Assembly (NCBI RefSeq): GCF_001512295.1
Contig: NZ_LNUP01000011.1
Location: forward strand, 430,469 to 494,468
Length of the DNA stretch: 64,000 nucleotides
Origin: Pseudomonas sp. EpS/L25
GTDB taxonomy: Bacteria; Pseudomonadota; Gammaproteobacteria; Pseudomonadales; Pseudomonadaceae
Direction of reading: 5' to 3'
This document shows positions 36,495 through 45,359 of the stretch, one piece after another. The notes beneath the pieces are model-generated. The model saw only the letters and a list, made by a program, of their open reading frames with translations. It ran no database searches and was not told where the DNA came from. The translations under genes were made by a program, and so were the position numbers. Each line of letters opens with the position of its first letter. The first letter of the stretch is position 1.

Positions 36495-37268
36495 GCGCGC
36501 CGCGGCAGCAGATACCCCAGCAGGAACATTCCCGCGGCGGCCACCACCACCGAGGGGCCGGCCGGAGTGTCCTGGTACCAGGACAGGGTCAGCCCCAGGC
36601 ACACCGCGACCATGCCCAGCAGACTGGCGCCACAGGCCATCTGCTCCGGGCTGCGGGCATGGCGCTGGGCGGTGGCGGCGGGGATTATCAGCAGCGAGGT
36701 GATCAGCAGCACCCCGACGATCTTCATGGCCACGGCGATGACGATGGCCACCAGCAGCATCAGCGCCAGGCGGATCCAGGTCACCGGCAGGCCTTCGACC
36801 TGGGCCAGCTCCTCGTGCACGGTGATGGCCAGCAGCGGCCGCCACAGCCAGGCGAGGGCCGCCAGCACCAGGGCGCTGCCGCCGAGGATCCAGCGCAGGT
36901 CGGCCGGACCTACCGCCAGCAGGTCGCCGAACAGATAGCTCATCAGGTCGATCCGCACCTCGTGCATGAACGACAGCGCCACCAGCCCCAGCGACAGGGT
37001 GCTGTGGGCGAGGATGCCCAGCAGGGTATCGGCGGCCAGCCCCCGGCGGCGCTGCAGCACCACCAGCAGCACGGCCAGCGCCAGGCAGCCGACGGTAACG
37101 GTCAGGGTCGGGCTGACATCCAGCAGAAAGCCCAGGGCCACCCCGAGCAGGGCGGCATGGGACAGGGTGTCGCCGAAATAGGCCATGCGCCGCCAGACCA
37201 CGAAGGAACCGAGGGGACCGGCGACGAGGGCGAGGGCGAGACCGGCGAGCAGGGCATACAGCAGAAAA

Positions 37269-37276
<8 letters not shown>
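36491..37276 (-). CDS. znuB: Zinc ABC transporter permease ZnuB
   Basis: The 261-aa ABC-3 family permease has about eight helices and the conserved start [30 protein letters not shown] (short segments: [17 protein letters not shown]). It forms the inner-membrane zinc channel with ZnuC. The start lies 8 bases inside the znuC end. Its TAG stop and the SsuA-like gene's TAA share CTAA at 36491-36494, with no terminator between the convergent genes. Confidence 0.92.
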
Positions 37277-38035
<759 letters not shown>

Positions 38036-38039
<4 letters not shown>

Positions 38040-38521
38040 GCCTGCTTCCGGCAGGCGGCGCACTGACCGACCACTTCCACGGTCTGGCCCTCCACCTGGA
38101 AGCCCACGGCACTGGCACCGTCGAGGATGGCCTGGTGCACGGCCGGCTGTTCCAGCTCGATGCTCACCTGGCAGCTACGGCAGATCAGGAACTGGCCCTG
38201 GTGGGCCTCGCCGGGATGGTTGCAGCCGACGAAGGCATTGAGCGATGCGATGCGATGCACCAGGCCGTTTTCCACCAGGAAATCCAGCGCCCGGTAGACG
38301 GTGGGCGGCGCCGCGCGGCGGCCGTCCTGCTCGCTGAGCACCGCCAGGATGTCGTAGGCACCGAGCGGCTTGTGGCTCTGCCAGACCAGTTCCAGCACCC
38401 GCTTGCGCAGGTCGGTGAGGCGCACGCCGGCGCGGCTGCAGAGGTGATCCGCCTCGGCCAGCGCGTGGGCGACGCAGCGGGAATGATCGTGGGGCCGAAA
38501 GGCCAGGGGAGCATCGGACAT
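38036..38521 (-). CDS. zur: Zinc uptake regulator Zur (Fur family)
   Basis: The 161-aa Fur-family repressor has an N-terminal winged helix ([24 protein letters not shown]) and the dimer-domain zinc cysteines C114/C117 and C154/C157, with C100 and nearby His residues for the regulatory site. With zinc bound it represses the znu genes through the box at 38545-38561. First gene of zur-znuC-znuB, divergent from znuA. Confidence 0.93.
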
Positions 38522-38544
38522 GGAGCAGTACCTTGGAAGCCAGG

Positions 38545-38561
38545 ACGTTATTATATTGCAC
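38545..38561. promoter_or_regulatory. Zur box shared by znuA and zur-znuCB
   Basis: The sequence ACGTTATTATATTGCAC resembles the gammaproteobacterial Zur palindrome ATGTTATAATATAACAT at 12 of 17 positions. It is placed in the 65-base gap between the divergent zur and znuA starts. One site could repress both transcripts. Confidence 0.7.
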
Positions 38562-38586
38562 CTCTCTTAAGAATCGGGATTTTCAC

Positions 38587-39567
38587 GTGCCGCGCCTCCT
38601 ACCCCTCGTCGCCTCCCTGCTGCTCGCCTGCACCCTGCTGTCCGCCCAGGCCGAGGTGCAGGTGCTGACCAGCATCAAGCCCTTGCAACTGATCGCCGCG
38701 GCCATCCAGGACGGTGCCGGCCAGCCTGCCGTGCTGCTGCCGCCGGGCGCCTCGCCGCACCATTACGCCCTGCGCCCCTCGGACCTGCGCCAGGTGCGCG
38801 AGGCCAATCTCGTCTATTGGATCGGCCCGGATCTGGAGACCTTCCTGCCAGCCGTGCTCAAGGACCGCCAGGGCCCCAGCCTGGCCGTCCAGGAGCTGCC
38901 CGGCCTGCACCTGCGGCGCTTCGGCGAAGAGCATGCGGACGCCCATGACGACGAGCACGAGCACGAGCACGAGCATGCGCATGCGCACGGTGATGAACAG
39001 GGCGGCGAACCCGAATACGCCCACGACCATGACCATCGTCCCGGTAGCCTGGATGCCCACCTCTGGCTGAGCCCGGCCAACGCCCGGGTGATCGCCACCC
39101 GCCTGGCCGCCGACCTGAGCCAGGCCGACCCGGCCAATGCGCAACGCTACGCGGCCAACCTCAAGACCTTCGAGACCGAACTCGCGGCCAAGGACCAGGC
39201 CCTGCGCGCCCAGCTGGCGCCTCTGGCCGGCAAGCCCTACTTCGTCTTCCACGAGGCCTTCGACTATTTCGAGGAGGCCTATGGCCTGGGGCATCGTGGC
39301 GTCTTCGCCCTGGGCGCCGACGTCCAGCCCGGCGCCCGTCACGTGGCCGCCATGCGTGAAGAACTCAAGGCCGCCGGCCCGACCTGCGTCTTCACCGAGC
39401 CGCCGCTGCAGCCGAAGATCGCCACCACCCTGAGCAGCGGCCTGCCGGTGACCCTGGTGGAGCTCGATCCGCTGGGCGCCCGCATCGCCGCGGACCGGCA
39501 GGGCTACACCACCCTGCTGCAGCGCGTGGCCGACACCCTGGGCGGTTGCCTGGGCAAGCTGCCCTGA
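38587..39567 (+). CDS. znuA: Zinc-binding periplasmic protein ZnuA
   Basis: The 326-aa cluster 9 binding protein begins at GTG 38587 with a signal peptide (LPLVASLLLACTLLSAQA). Zinc ligands are in SPHHYALRPSD, the LDAHLWLSP histidine and the FVFHEAFDYFE region. Between them lies a long His/Asp/Glu loop (about residues 117-160, with DEHEHEHEHAHAHGD and HDHDH), the zinc-gathering loop of ZnuA. It feeds ZnuBC under zinc limitation. An upstream TTG would add residues ahead of the signal peptide and overlap the Zur box, so it is unlikely. Confidence 0.92.
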   Translation: MPRLLPLVASLLLACTLLSAQAEVQVLTSIKPLQLIAAAIQDGAGQPAVLLPPGASPHHYALRPSDLRQVREANLVYWIGPDLETFLPAVLKDRQGPSLAVQELPGLHLRRFGEEHADAHDDEHEHEHEHAHAHGDEQGGEPEYAHDHDHRPGSLDAHLWLSPANARVIATRLAADLSQADPANAQRYAANLKTFETELAAKDQALRAQLAPLAGKPYFVFHEAFDYFEEAYGLGHRGVFALGADVQPGARHVAAMREELKAAGPTCVFTEPPLQPKIATTLSSGLPVTLVELDPLGARIAADRQGYTTLLQRVADTLGGCLGKLP

Positions 39568-39625
39568 AGCCCTTGGGCGATGGCCAGGAGCCGTCTTTTC
39601 GTCGTCTTAGCGCCACTTCGCCGCC

Positions 39626-39681
39626 GTTCAGCTAGCGTTCAGGACGAGTTCAGGGAGCGTTCAGGGCCATTGGCCTAATCT
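39626..39681 (+). promoter_or_regulatory. Four-hexamer PhoP-type box array with -10 element
   Basis: GTTCAG occurs four times at exact 11-bp intervals (39626, 39637, 39648, 39659), the direct-repeat layout of OmpR/PhoP-family sites (PhoP box GTTTA-N5/6-GTTTA). The last hexamer ends 11 bases before TAATCT (39676-39681), a weak -10. In enterobacteria PhoP boxes lie about 12 bases before the -10. Two PhoP dimers could bind here and activate transcription toward phoP. Confidence 0.6.
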
Positions 39682-39718
39682 GCAACTGTCAGATCAGCAA
39701 CGCCGAGGTCGCCCGGAC

Positions 39719-39838
39719 ATGTTCACCCTAGCGCAGCTCCCGCTAAGGCAGATCGTCCGGACACTTCGACCCGACCTGGCGATGTTCATCCTTGTAACTC
39801 CATTGCAGGGTCACCAAGTCAGCTCTGGTTCCCTGTAG
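39719..39838 (+). CDS. 39-codon ORF in the phoP upstream transcript
   Basis: ATG 39719 has GAGGT nine bases upstream and reads 39 codons (starting MFTLAQLPLRQIV, ending SSGSL) to TAG. The middle is moderately hydrophobic (AMFILVTPL). It could be a leader peptide or a small regulatory protein of the PhoPQ system, or chance. No homologue recognised. Confidence 0.25.
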   Translation: MFTLAQLPLRQIVRTLRPDLAMFILVTPLQGHQVSSGSL

Positions 39839-39882
39839 CCGTCCCCCAACGGCAGTTTCCGATCCCCATGAAGTGCTCCTTA

Positions 39883-39908
39883 CCTCTCCAACTGGAGAGG
39901 TTTTTTTT
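39883..39908 (+). terminator. Strong terminator upstream of phoP
   Basis: Perfect 8-bp stem CCTCTCCA/TGGAGAGG with a two-base loop, followed by eight T. It is 157 bases before the phoP ATG and 316 bases after the znuA stop, so it fits a transcript that starts within this gap. Confidence 0.88.
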
Positions 39909-40064
39909 GCCTGGAATAAAGTGAGCGACCCCGTCCATGCATTCCCCGCTCTCGCCGTCAGCCCGCCTCAGGCGCCATAATCGGTACCCGGGCGCTGCTG
40001 CGCGAAGCGTGAGCTACATGCGGTCGCAGCCACAGAGAGTCTCGTTAGCTGTTCAGGAGTCTGC

Positions 40065-40742
40065 ATGAAGATCCTCGTCGTCGAAGACGAAAACCTGCTG
40101 CGCCACCACCTCAAGGTGCGTCTGGGTGAAGCCGGTCATGTCGTCAATGCCGTGGCCGATGCGGAAGAAGCGCTCTACAGCGCCCGCGAATTCCACCACG
40201 ACCTCGCCATCATCGACCTGGGCCTGCCGGGCATGAGCGGGCTCGACCTGATCCGCCAGCTGCGCAACCAGGGTGCCACCCTGCCGATCCTCATCCTCAC
40301 CGCTCGCGGCAGCTGGCAGGACAAGGTCGAGGGCCTGGGTGCCGGTGCGGACGACTACGTGGTCAAGCCCTTCCAGTTCGAAGAGCTGGAGGCGCGCCTC
40401 AATGTGCTGCTGCGTCGCTCGGCGGGTTTCGTCCAGCCGAGCATCCGCGCGGGTTCGCTGAAGCTGGACCTGGGCCGCCAGCAGGCCTTCAACGAGGAGC
40501 AGCCGCTGCAGCTCACCGCCTACGAGTACCGCCTGCTGGAATACCTGATGCGCAACCACCAGCAGGTGATCACCAAGGAGCGGCTCATGGAGCAGCTCTA
40601 CGACGATGATGGCGAGCACGACAGCAACGTCATCGAGGTGCTGGTGGGCCGCCTGCGGCGCAAGCTGGAGGCCAACTGCCAGATGCAACCCATCGAAACG
40701 GTCCGGGGCCGCGGCTACCTGTTCACCGAGCGCTGCCAGTGA
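40065..40742 (+). CDS. phoP: Response regulator PhoP
   Basis: The 225-aa OmpR-family regulator has receiver acidic residues Glu7-Asp8, phosphorylation site Asp51 (AIIDLGLPGMSGLDL) and Lys in VVKPFQFEELEARL. The C-terminal winged helix has LTAYEYRLLEYLM and RGRGYLF. The sequence follows P. aeruginosa PhoP closely. PhoP responds to low Mg2+ and cationic peptides and controls LPS modification and Mg2+ uptake. A CATAAT (39976-39981) could be its own -10. Phosphorelay partner is the overlapping phoQ. Confidence 0.95.
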   Translation: MKILVVEDENLLRHHLKVRLGEAGHVVNAVADAEEALYSAREFHHDLAIIDLGLPGMSGLDLIRQLRNQGATLPILILTARGSWQDKVEGLGAGADDYVVKPFQFEELEARLNVLLRRSAGFVQPSIRAGSLKLDLGRQQAFNEEQPLQLTAYEYRLLEYLMRNHQQVITKERLMEQLYDDDGEHDSNVIEVLVGRLRRKLEANCQMQPIETVRGRGYLFTERCQ

Positions 40743-42133
40743 TCCGTTCCTTTCGCGTGCGGTTGCTGCTCAGCGCGGCGCTGCTGGTGATCGTCTGCCT
40801 GGCGTTGATCGTGCCGGCGATCCGCAATGCCTTCGATCGCACGGTGGAGAACTTCGTCGCTGCGCGCCTGGAGGCCAACGCCAACACCCTGATCGGCGCG
40901 GCCCGGGCCATCGACGGGCGCCTGGCGATGCCGGAGATGATCGCCGAGGAGGTCTTCGACCGGCCCGGTTCGCCGATCCTCGGCTATGTCTACGATCAGA
41001 ACGGGCGCCTGCTCTGGCGCTCGCGCTCGGCGATCAAGGAGCGACCCAACTACAAGCCCACCTTCGACGGCGGCGGAGTCAAGCTGGTCAAGGCTACCGA
41101 TGACCAGGGCCAGGGCTTCTTCGTCTTCGACCGCGAGGTGTTGCTGGGCAATCCGCCGGTGGCGGGCTTCAGCGTGGTCACCATGCAGCCGGCCGAGGAA
41201 TACGAACGGTTGCGCGCCACCTTCCTGCACCAGGTGATCCTCTGGCTGGTGGGGGTGCTCGGCGCCCTGTTGCTGCTGCTGGCGCTGGTCATGCAATGGA
41301 GCCTGCGACCCCTGCGTCGCCTCAGCCAGCAACTCGACGCGGTGGAAACCGACCAGCGCGACCTGCTCGACGAGAAGAACGTGCCCAGCGAGATCAGCCG
41401 CCTGATCCGCTCGCTCAACCGCCTGCTCGACCACGAACGCCTGCAGCGCGAGCGCTATCGCGACACGCTTGGCGATCTCGCCCACAGCCTGAAGACGCCC
41501 CTGGCGGTCTTGCAGGGGGTGACCGAGGAATTGCGCCGACGGCCGCAGCTGGACCAGGAGGTCGGCACCCTGCAGACCCAGATCGAGCGCATGAACCAGC
41601 AGGTGATGTACCAGCTGCAGCGGGCCACCCGCCAGGGCGGCGCGGTGCTCAGTCGACCGCTGGAGCTGGCGCCGCTGCTGGAATCGCTGTTCAGCACCCT
41701 GGACAAGGTCTACGCCGAGAAGCGCGTCCAGGCCGAGCTGGAGCTGCCGCCCAACCTGCGTGTCCAGGCCGAGGAGGCGGCCATGCTCGAGGTCTTCGGC
41801 AACCTGCTGGAGAACGCCTACCGGCTGTGCCTGACCCAGGTACGCGTCAGCGCCCGGCGGCATACCGAGCACTGGATCCTCGACATCGAGGACGACGGCC
41901 CGGGTATCCCGGCCGAACGCCGCGAAAGCGTGTTGCGTCGTGGCATGCGCATGGACAGCCGGCATCCCGGGCAAGGCATCGGCCTGGCGGTGGTGCAGGA
42001 CATTCTCGAGGGCTACCGCAGCAGCCTGACCATCGACGAATCCAGCCTGGGCGGGGCGCGCTTCCGTTTCCGCCTGCCCGCCGCCATTTCCCCGGAGCGG
42101 CCTTCCTTGGTGCACAATGGCGCCAGGACGTGA
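40739..42133 (+). CDS. phoQ: Sensor histidine kinase PhoQ
   Basis: The 464-aa kinase starts at GTG 40739, overlapping the phoP stop. Two membrane helices (about 9-28 and 162-185) flank a periplasmic sensor of about 130 residues. HAMP, H-box His249 (DLAHSLKTPLAVLQG), N-box NLLENAYRLC, and G-boxes DDGPGIP and GQGIGLAVV follow. It phosphorylates PhoP when divalent cations are low. The His box in the form AHSLKTP and the N-box NAYRLC are characteristic of PhoQ. Confidence 0.94.
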   Translation: MIRSFRVRLLLSAALLVIVCLALIVPAIRNAFDRTVENFVAARLEANANTLIGAARAIDGRLAMPEMIAEEVFDRPGSPILGYVYDQNGRLLWRSRSAIKERPNYKPTFDGGGVKLVKATDDQGQGFFVFDREVLLGNPPVAGFSVVTMQPAEEYERLRATFLHQVILWLVGVLGALLLLLALVMQWSLRPLRRLSQQLDAVETDQRDLLDEKNVPSEISRLIRSLNRLLDHERLQRERYRDTLGDLAHSLKTPLAVLQGVTEELRRRPQLDQEVGTLQTQIERMNQQVMYQLQRATRQGGAVLSRPLELAPLLESLFSTLDKVYAEKRVQAELELPPNLRVQAEEAAMLEVFGNLLENAYRLCLTQVRVSARRHTEHWILDIEDDGPGIPAERRESVLRRGMRMDSRHPGQGIGLAVVQDILEGYRSSLTIDESSLGGARFRFRLPAAISPERPSLVHNGART

Positions 42134-42194
42134 CCCGTGGGTCATGACTGGCGTCTGCTCCCGATAGTGAAATTTTGTCTGTAAGGACCCCGGC

Positions 42195-42647
42195 ATGAGC
42201 CGCGACTGCCGTCACCTCGAATCCCTGCTGCACCACGATATTCCCATCACCAAGGCCCTGGGCCTGGAAGTCCGCGACTGGAGCGAGCATCGCCTGCAAC
42301 TGCACGCGCCGCTGGACGCCAACATCAACCACGCCAGCACCATGTTCGGCGGCAGCCTCTACTGCGTGGCCGTGCTGGCCGGTTGGGGCTGGCTGTACCT
42401 GCGGCTGCGCGAGGCGGGCATCGAGGAAGGGCACATCCTCATCCAGGAAGGCCAGATCAGCTATCCGCGGCCGATCATCGCCGACGCCCTGGCCTATGGC
42501 GAGCCGGCCGAGGAGCGCGCCTGGGAGCGCTTCGAGACCACCTTCCGCCGTCGCGGGCGGGCGCGCATCACCCTGCAGTCACGTATCGTCACCGAGAGTG
42601 GCGAGGATGGCGTGCGCTTCAGCGGCCAGTACGTGCTGCATCGCTGA
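42195..42647 (+). CDS. YiiD-type (hotdog) thioesterase
   Basis: The 150-aa protein is the C-terminal YiiD domain alone: LNANxNHxxTMFGGSLY-like segment DANINHASTMFGGSLY, the hotdog helix and conserved aspartate/asparagine region of putative thioesterases. The substrate is unknown. AAGGA is 12 bases before the ATG. It is 61 bases after phoQ in the same direction and could be co-transcribed. Repeat A4 starts directly after the stop. Confidence 0.78.
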   Translation: MSRDCRHLESLLHHDIPITKALGLEVRDWSEHRLQLHAPLDANINHASTMFGGSLYCVAVLAGWGWLYLRLREAGIEEGHILIQEGQISYPRPIIADALAYGEPAEERAWERFETTFRRRGRARITLQSRIVTESGEDGVRFSGQYVLHR

Positions 42648-42846
42648 GAGCCTGTCCAAAGTCTGCTGCGCGTCGGCCAAACGGCGTTGAAAGGACCCTG
42701 GATCGCCAGTCCACCTGGGCGGCCCCGTCGCCATGCTCATTTACCACTCGTGAACTCGCGCGCGAGTCCGATCCGCTTCCCCAGGTATTTTCGCGGGGTC
42801 GCCCAGGCCTCGTCTGACTCTGGCTCATGAGACTTTGAACGGGCCC
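42648..42846. repeat. Repeat family A, copy A4 (inverted, diverged)
   Basis: Outer arms GAGCCTGTCCAAAGTCT and AGACTTTGAACGGGCCC pair with a few wobbles. The family core appears as its complement (ATGCTCATTTACCACTCGT), so the copy is reversed relative to A1-A3. It begins at the base after the thioesterase stop codon. Confidence 0.65.
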
Positions 42847-42864
42847 TGACGACGGGCCTGGTAT

Positions 42865-42893
42865 GAAAAAGGGCGACCCCTGGGGTCGCCCTT
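42865..42893 (-). terminator. Terminator downstream of the PBP3-like gene
   Basis: AAAGGGCGACCCC-TG-GGGTCGCCCTTT palindrome. On the minus strand it ends in T5 and lies about 20 bases after the penicillin-binding protein stop. Confidence 0.8.
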
Positions 42894-42911
42894 TGCGTTT
42901 CCGGCACCAGG

Positions 42912-44615
42912 TCAGCCGTGGGAGTGGGACTCGGCGGATGCCTGCTGGGCGGTATCGGTCTTGGGCAGGTTGTCCGGTGGCACGGCCAGGGCGCGCAGCG
43001 CGCCGGACATGATCTCGCTGAAGGTCGGTGCCGAGACCAGGCCGCCGAAGTAACCTTCCTTGGTTGGGCTGTCGAGCATCACCGCCAGCACCAGCTTGGG
43101 ATCCGCCGCCGGTGCCATGCCGACGAACAGCGAGCGATAGGCGTGCTCCGTATAGCTACCGGCGCCGGCCTTGCGCGCGGTACCGGACTTGCCGGCCACA
43201 TGGTAGCCGGGCACCCGGGCGCGATATACCCCGCCCTCGTCCTCCACCACATGGTTGAGCATCATGCGGATGCGCCGGGCGATGGTCGGGTCCATGGCCT
43301 GCACCCCTTGCTGTTTCTGGTCCTTGAGCAGGGTCAGGGGCGTGAGTTTGCCGTCGTTGGCGATCACCGAGTAGGCCTGGGCCAGCTCGGCGACGTTGAC
43401 CGCCAGGCTGTAGCCGAAGGACATGCTGGCGGTGGCGATCTGCGACCACTTGGTATGGCCGGGCAGGTAGCCGGCGTTCTCGCCGGGGAAGCCCAGTTCC
43501 ATGGGATTGCCGAAGCCGACGCGGCTGAGCTGTTCGTAGATGGGCAGCGGGCCGATCTGCAGGGCCACCTTGCTCATGCCGATGTTGGAGGAGTTGAGCA
43601 GCACCCCGGTCATGGTCAGCACACCACGCTTGGCCACGTCGTGGATGGTGTGGCCGTCGATGGTCATCCAGCCGGGCGCCACGTCCACGGTGCTGTTCTC
43701 GCTGAATCGGCCCGAGGCCAGGGCCACCGACATGCTGAACGGCTTGATCACCGAACCGGGCTCGAAGGCATCGGTCAGGGTACGGTTGCGCATGTTGGGG
43801 ATCTGCAGCGTTGCCCGGTTGTTGGGGTTGTAGGAGGGGAAGTTGGTCATTGCCAGGATCTGACCGGTCTTGGGATCGACCAGCACGGCGGACCCGGACT
43901 GGGCGCCGAACTTCTCCACCGCGTTCTGCAGGGCGCGGTAGGCGATGAACTGCAGGCGCAGGTCGATGGACAGGGCGACGTCCTTGCTCGGTTGCGGCTG
44001 GCGCACCACGCGGATGTTCTTGACCACCGAGCCGCGCGGGTTGATCAGCACCTCGCGCACGCCGCTGCGCCCGGCCAGCCAGTCCTCGAAGCCCAGCTCC
44101 AGGCCTTCCTGGCCGTGGCCGTCGATGTTGACCATGCCGATCACCTGGGCCACCAGGTCGGAACTGGGGTAGTAGCGCTTGTACTCCTTGATCTGGCGCA
44201 CGCCGGGCACGCCCAGGGCCATGATGTTCTCGCCGTCGATGGGCGAGAGGGCGCGGGCCAGGTAGAGGAAGTGCTTTTCCGGGTGGCCGAGGATGAGGTT
44301 GCGCAGCTCGGCTTCGGGCTTGTGGATGGCCTGGGCCAGCCGACCCAACTGGTCGGCGCTGTCCTGCATCTCCGCCGGGTTGCACCAGATGGTCACCACC
44401 TCGGTGGAGACCGCCAGGGGGGCGCCATTGCGGTCGGTGATCATGCCGCGGGTGACCGGGATGGGAATGTGGCGCACCGAGCGGCGGTCGCCCTGGTCAC
44501 CGAGGAAGTCGGCGTCGAACAGCTTGAGATAGGTGATGCGACCGGCGACCACGCAGGTCAGCAGGACCAGCACGATGACCACGACATAGAAGCGATAGCG
44601 GGGTGCGGCCGTCAT
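42912..44615 (-). CDS. pbpC: Penicillin-binding protein 3 homologue outside the dcw cluster
   Basis: The 567-aa class B PBP has one N-terminal membrane helix and a pedestal domain. The transpeptidase motifs are Ser288-x-x-Lys (SVIK), SSN (342-344) and KSG (476-478, in place of KTG). It resembles FtsI but the neighbours are not division or murein genes, so it is the accessory PBP3 (PBP3a/PBPC type) known in Pseudomonas. It cross-links septal peptidoglycan and is a beta-lactam target. ATG 44615 follows AGGAG perfectly, so upstream GTG/ATG starts are less likely. The C-terminal tail ends in histidines (ESHSHG). Confidence 0.85.
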   Translation of the reverse strand: MTAAPRYRFYVVVIVLVLLTCVVAGRITYLKLFDADFLGDQGDRRSVRHIPIPVTRGMITDRNGAPLAVSTEVVTIWCNPAEMQDSADQLGRLAQAIHKPEAELRNLILGHPEKHFLYLARALSPIDGENIMALGVPGVRQIKEYKRYYPSSDLVAQVIGMVNIDGHGQEGLELGFEDWLAGRSGVREVLINPRGSVVKNIRVVRQPQPSKDVALSIDLRLQFIAYRALQNAVEKFGAQSGSAVLVDPKTGQILAMTNFPSYNPNNRATLQIPNMRNRTLTDAFEPGSVIKPFSMSVALASGRFSENSTVDVAPGWMTIDGHTIHDVAKRGVLTMTGVLLNSSNIGMSKVALQIGPLPIYEQLSRVGFGNPMELGFPGENAGYLPGHTKWSQIATASMSFGYSLAVNVAELAQAYSVIANDGKLTPLTLLKDQKQQGVQAMDPTIARRIRMMLNHVVEDEGGVYRARVPGYHVAGKSGTARKAGAGSYTEHAYRSLFVGMAPAADPKLVLAVMLDSPTKEGYFGGLVSAPTFSEIMSGALRALAVPPDNLPKTDTAQQASAESHSHG

Positions 44616-44745
44616 GGCGGCTCCTGCGCGGGAAGAGGGCTTGGGCATGGTCACAACTGGTTACAACCATTCGGGAGCGCGCATGGTAACTGCTCCGGCC
44701 ATCGCCCGGAAACCGCTGGGCGACACGGCGCGTTACACTCCGCCC

Positions 44746-45060
44746 ATGAGCGACATCCCCCTGCACGATCTCACCCCTCCCACCGTGACCTGCGACAGCT
44801 GCCAGGCGTGGTGCTGCCGCCAGGAAGTGCTGCTGTTCGACGATGCCGGCGTGCCCGCCCGCTACATCGAGGAAGACTGGACCGGTACCCGCATGAGGCG
44901 CCTCGACGACGGCTGGTGCGCGGCCCTGGATCGCGAGCAGATGAATTGCAGCATCTACGAGGTGCGGCCCTGGGTCTGCCGGATCTTCGACATGGCCGGG
45001 CCGGAGTGTCTGGAGGAGCGGGAGGATATGAAAAGGGCGATGGAGAATGGCGATTTCTAG
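44746..45060 (+). CDS. YkgJ family cysteine-cluster protein (104 aa)
   Basis: The small protein has the YkgJ/CxxCxxxCC pattern: CDSCQAWCCRQEV near residues 13-25, then CAALDREQMNCSIYEVRPWVCRIF. The cysteines probably coordinate zinc or an Fe-S cluster. The function of the family is unknown. It is encoded opposite pbpC, with about 130 bases between the two starts. A second YkgJ gene lies 300 bases away on the other strand. Confidence 0.8.
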   Translation: MSDIPLHDLTPPTVTCDSCQAWCCRQEVLLFDDAGVPARYIEEDWTGTRMRRLDDGWCAALDREQMNCSIYEVRPWVCRIFDMAGPECLEEREDMKRAMENGDF

Positions 45061-45089
45061 CGGTTCGCCTGAAAGTCTGGGCCGCCGGA

Positions 45090-45359
45090 TGGTCCTATCG
45101 CGGCCCTGGGCCGCTCCTACAGGAAGAGGCACGCCGGTTTAACGTGATCTTGCGTGGCTGATGAAACTGAACGCCTGCTCGGACAGCCCCCTCTCCCCTC
45201 GGGAGAGGGTTGGGGTGAGGGCCTCCTCGCCACGAAGTCTCCAATGGAAAAGGCTACGCCGTTTTCCACGCTACGTGAGGTATCCCCACAGCGATAAGAC
45301 AGTTGCTCCTACAGGCGCGGACGTTGCCGTAGGAGCGGCCAATGGCCGCGATCAGATAT
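45090..45359. repeat. Mosaic of short hairpin repeats between two ykgJ genes
   Basis: No gene. In order: a REP unit (45096-45123, ATCGCGG..GCCGCTCCTAC), a CCCTCTCCC/GGGAGAGGG palindrome with GGGGTGAGGG tail (45187-45221), a GGAAAAGGCTACGCCGTTTTCC palindrome (45244-45276, arms GGAAAA/TTTTCC), and a REP (GTAGGAGCGGCCAATGGCCG, 45328-45353) ending seven bases before the next stop codon. Confidence 0.75.

Larger units (their letters stand above)
39688..39908 (+). ncRNA. Candidate PhoP-controlled sRNA or phoP leader transcript
   Basis: From the predicted start after the 39676 -10 box, about 220 nt run to a strong terminator (39883-39908), all inside a 497-base gap between znuA and phoP. This could be a free-standing small RNA or an attenuated phoP leader. 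It contains a 39-codon ORF with a plausible RBS. No known Rfam family was recognised by eye. Confidence 0.4.

Noticed and set aside
38533-38586. TTG start that would extend ZnuA by 18 residues
   Set aside because: It would put extra residues before the signal peptide and place the start inside the Zur box region.
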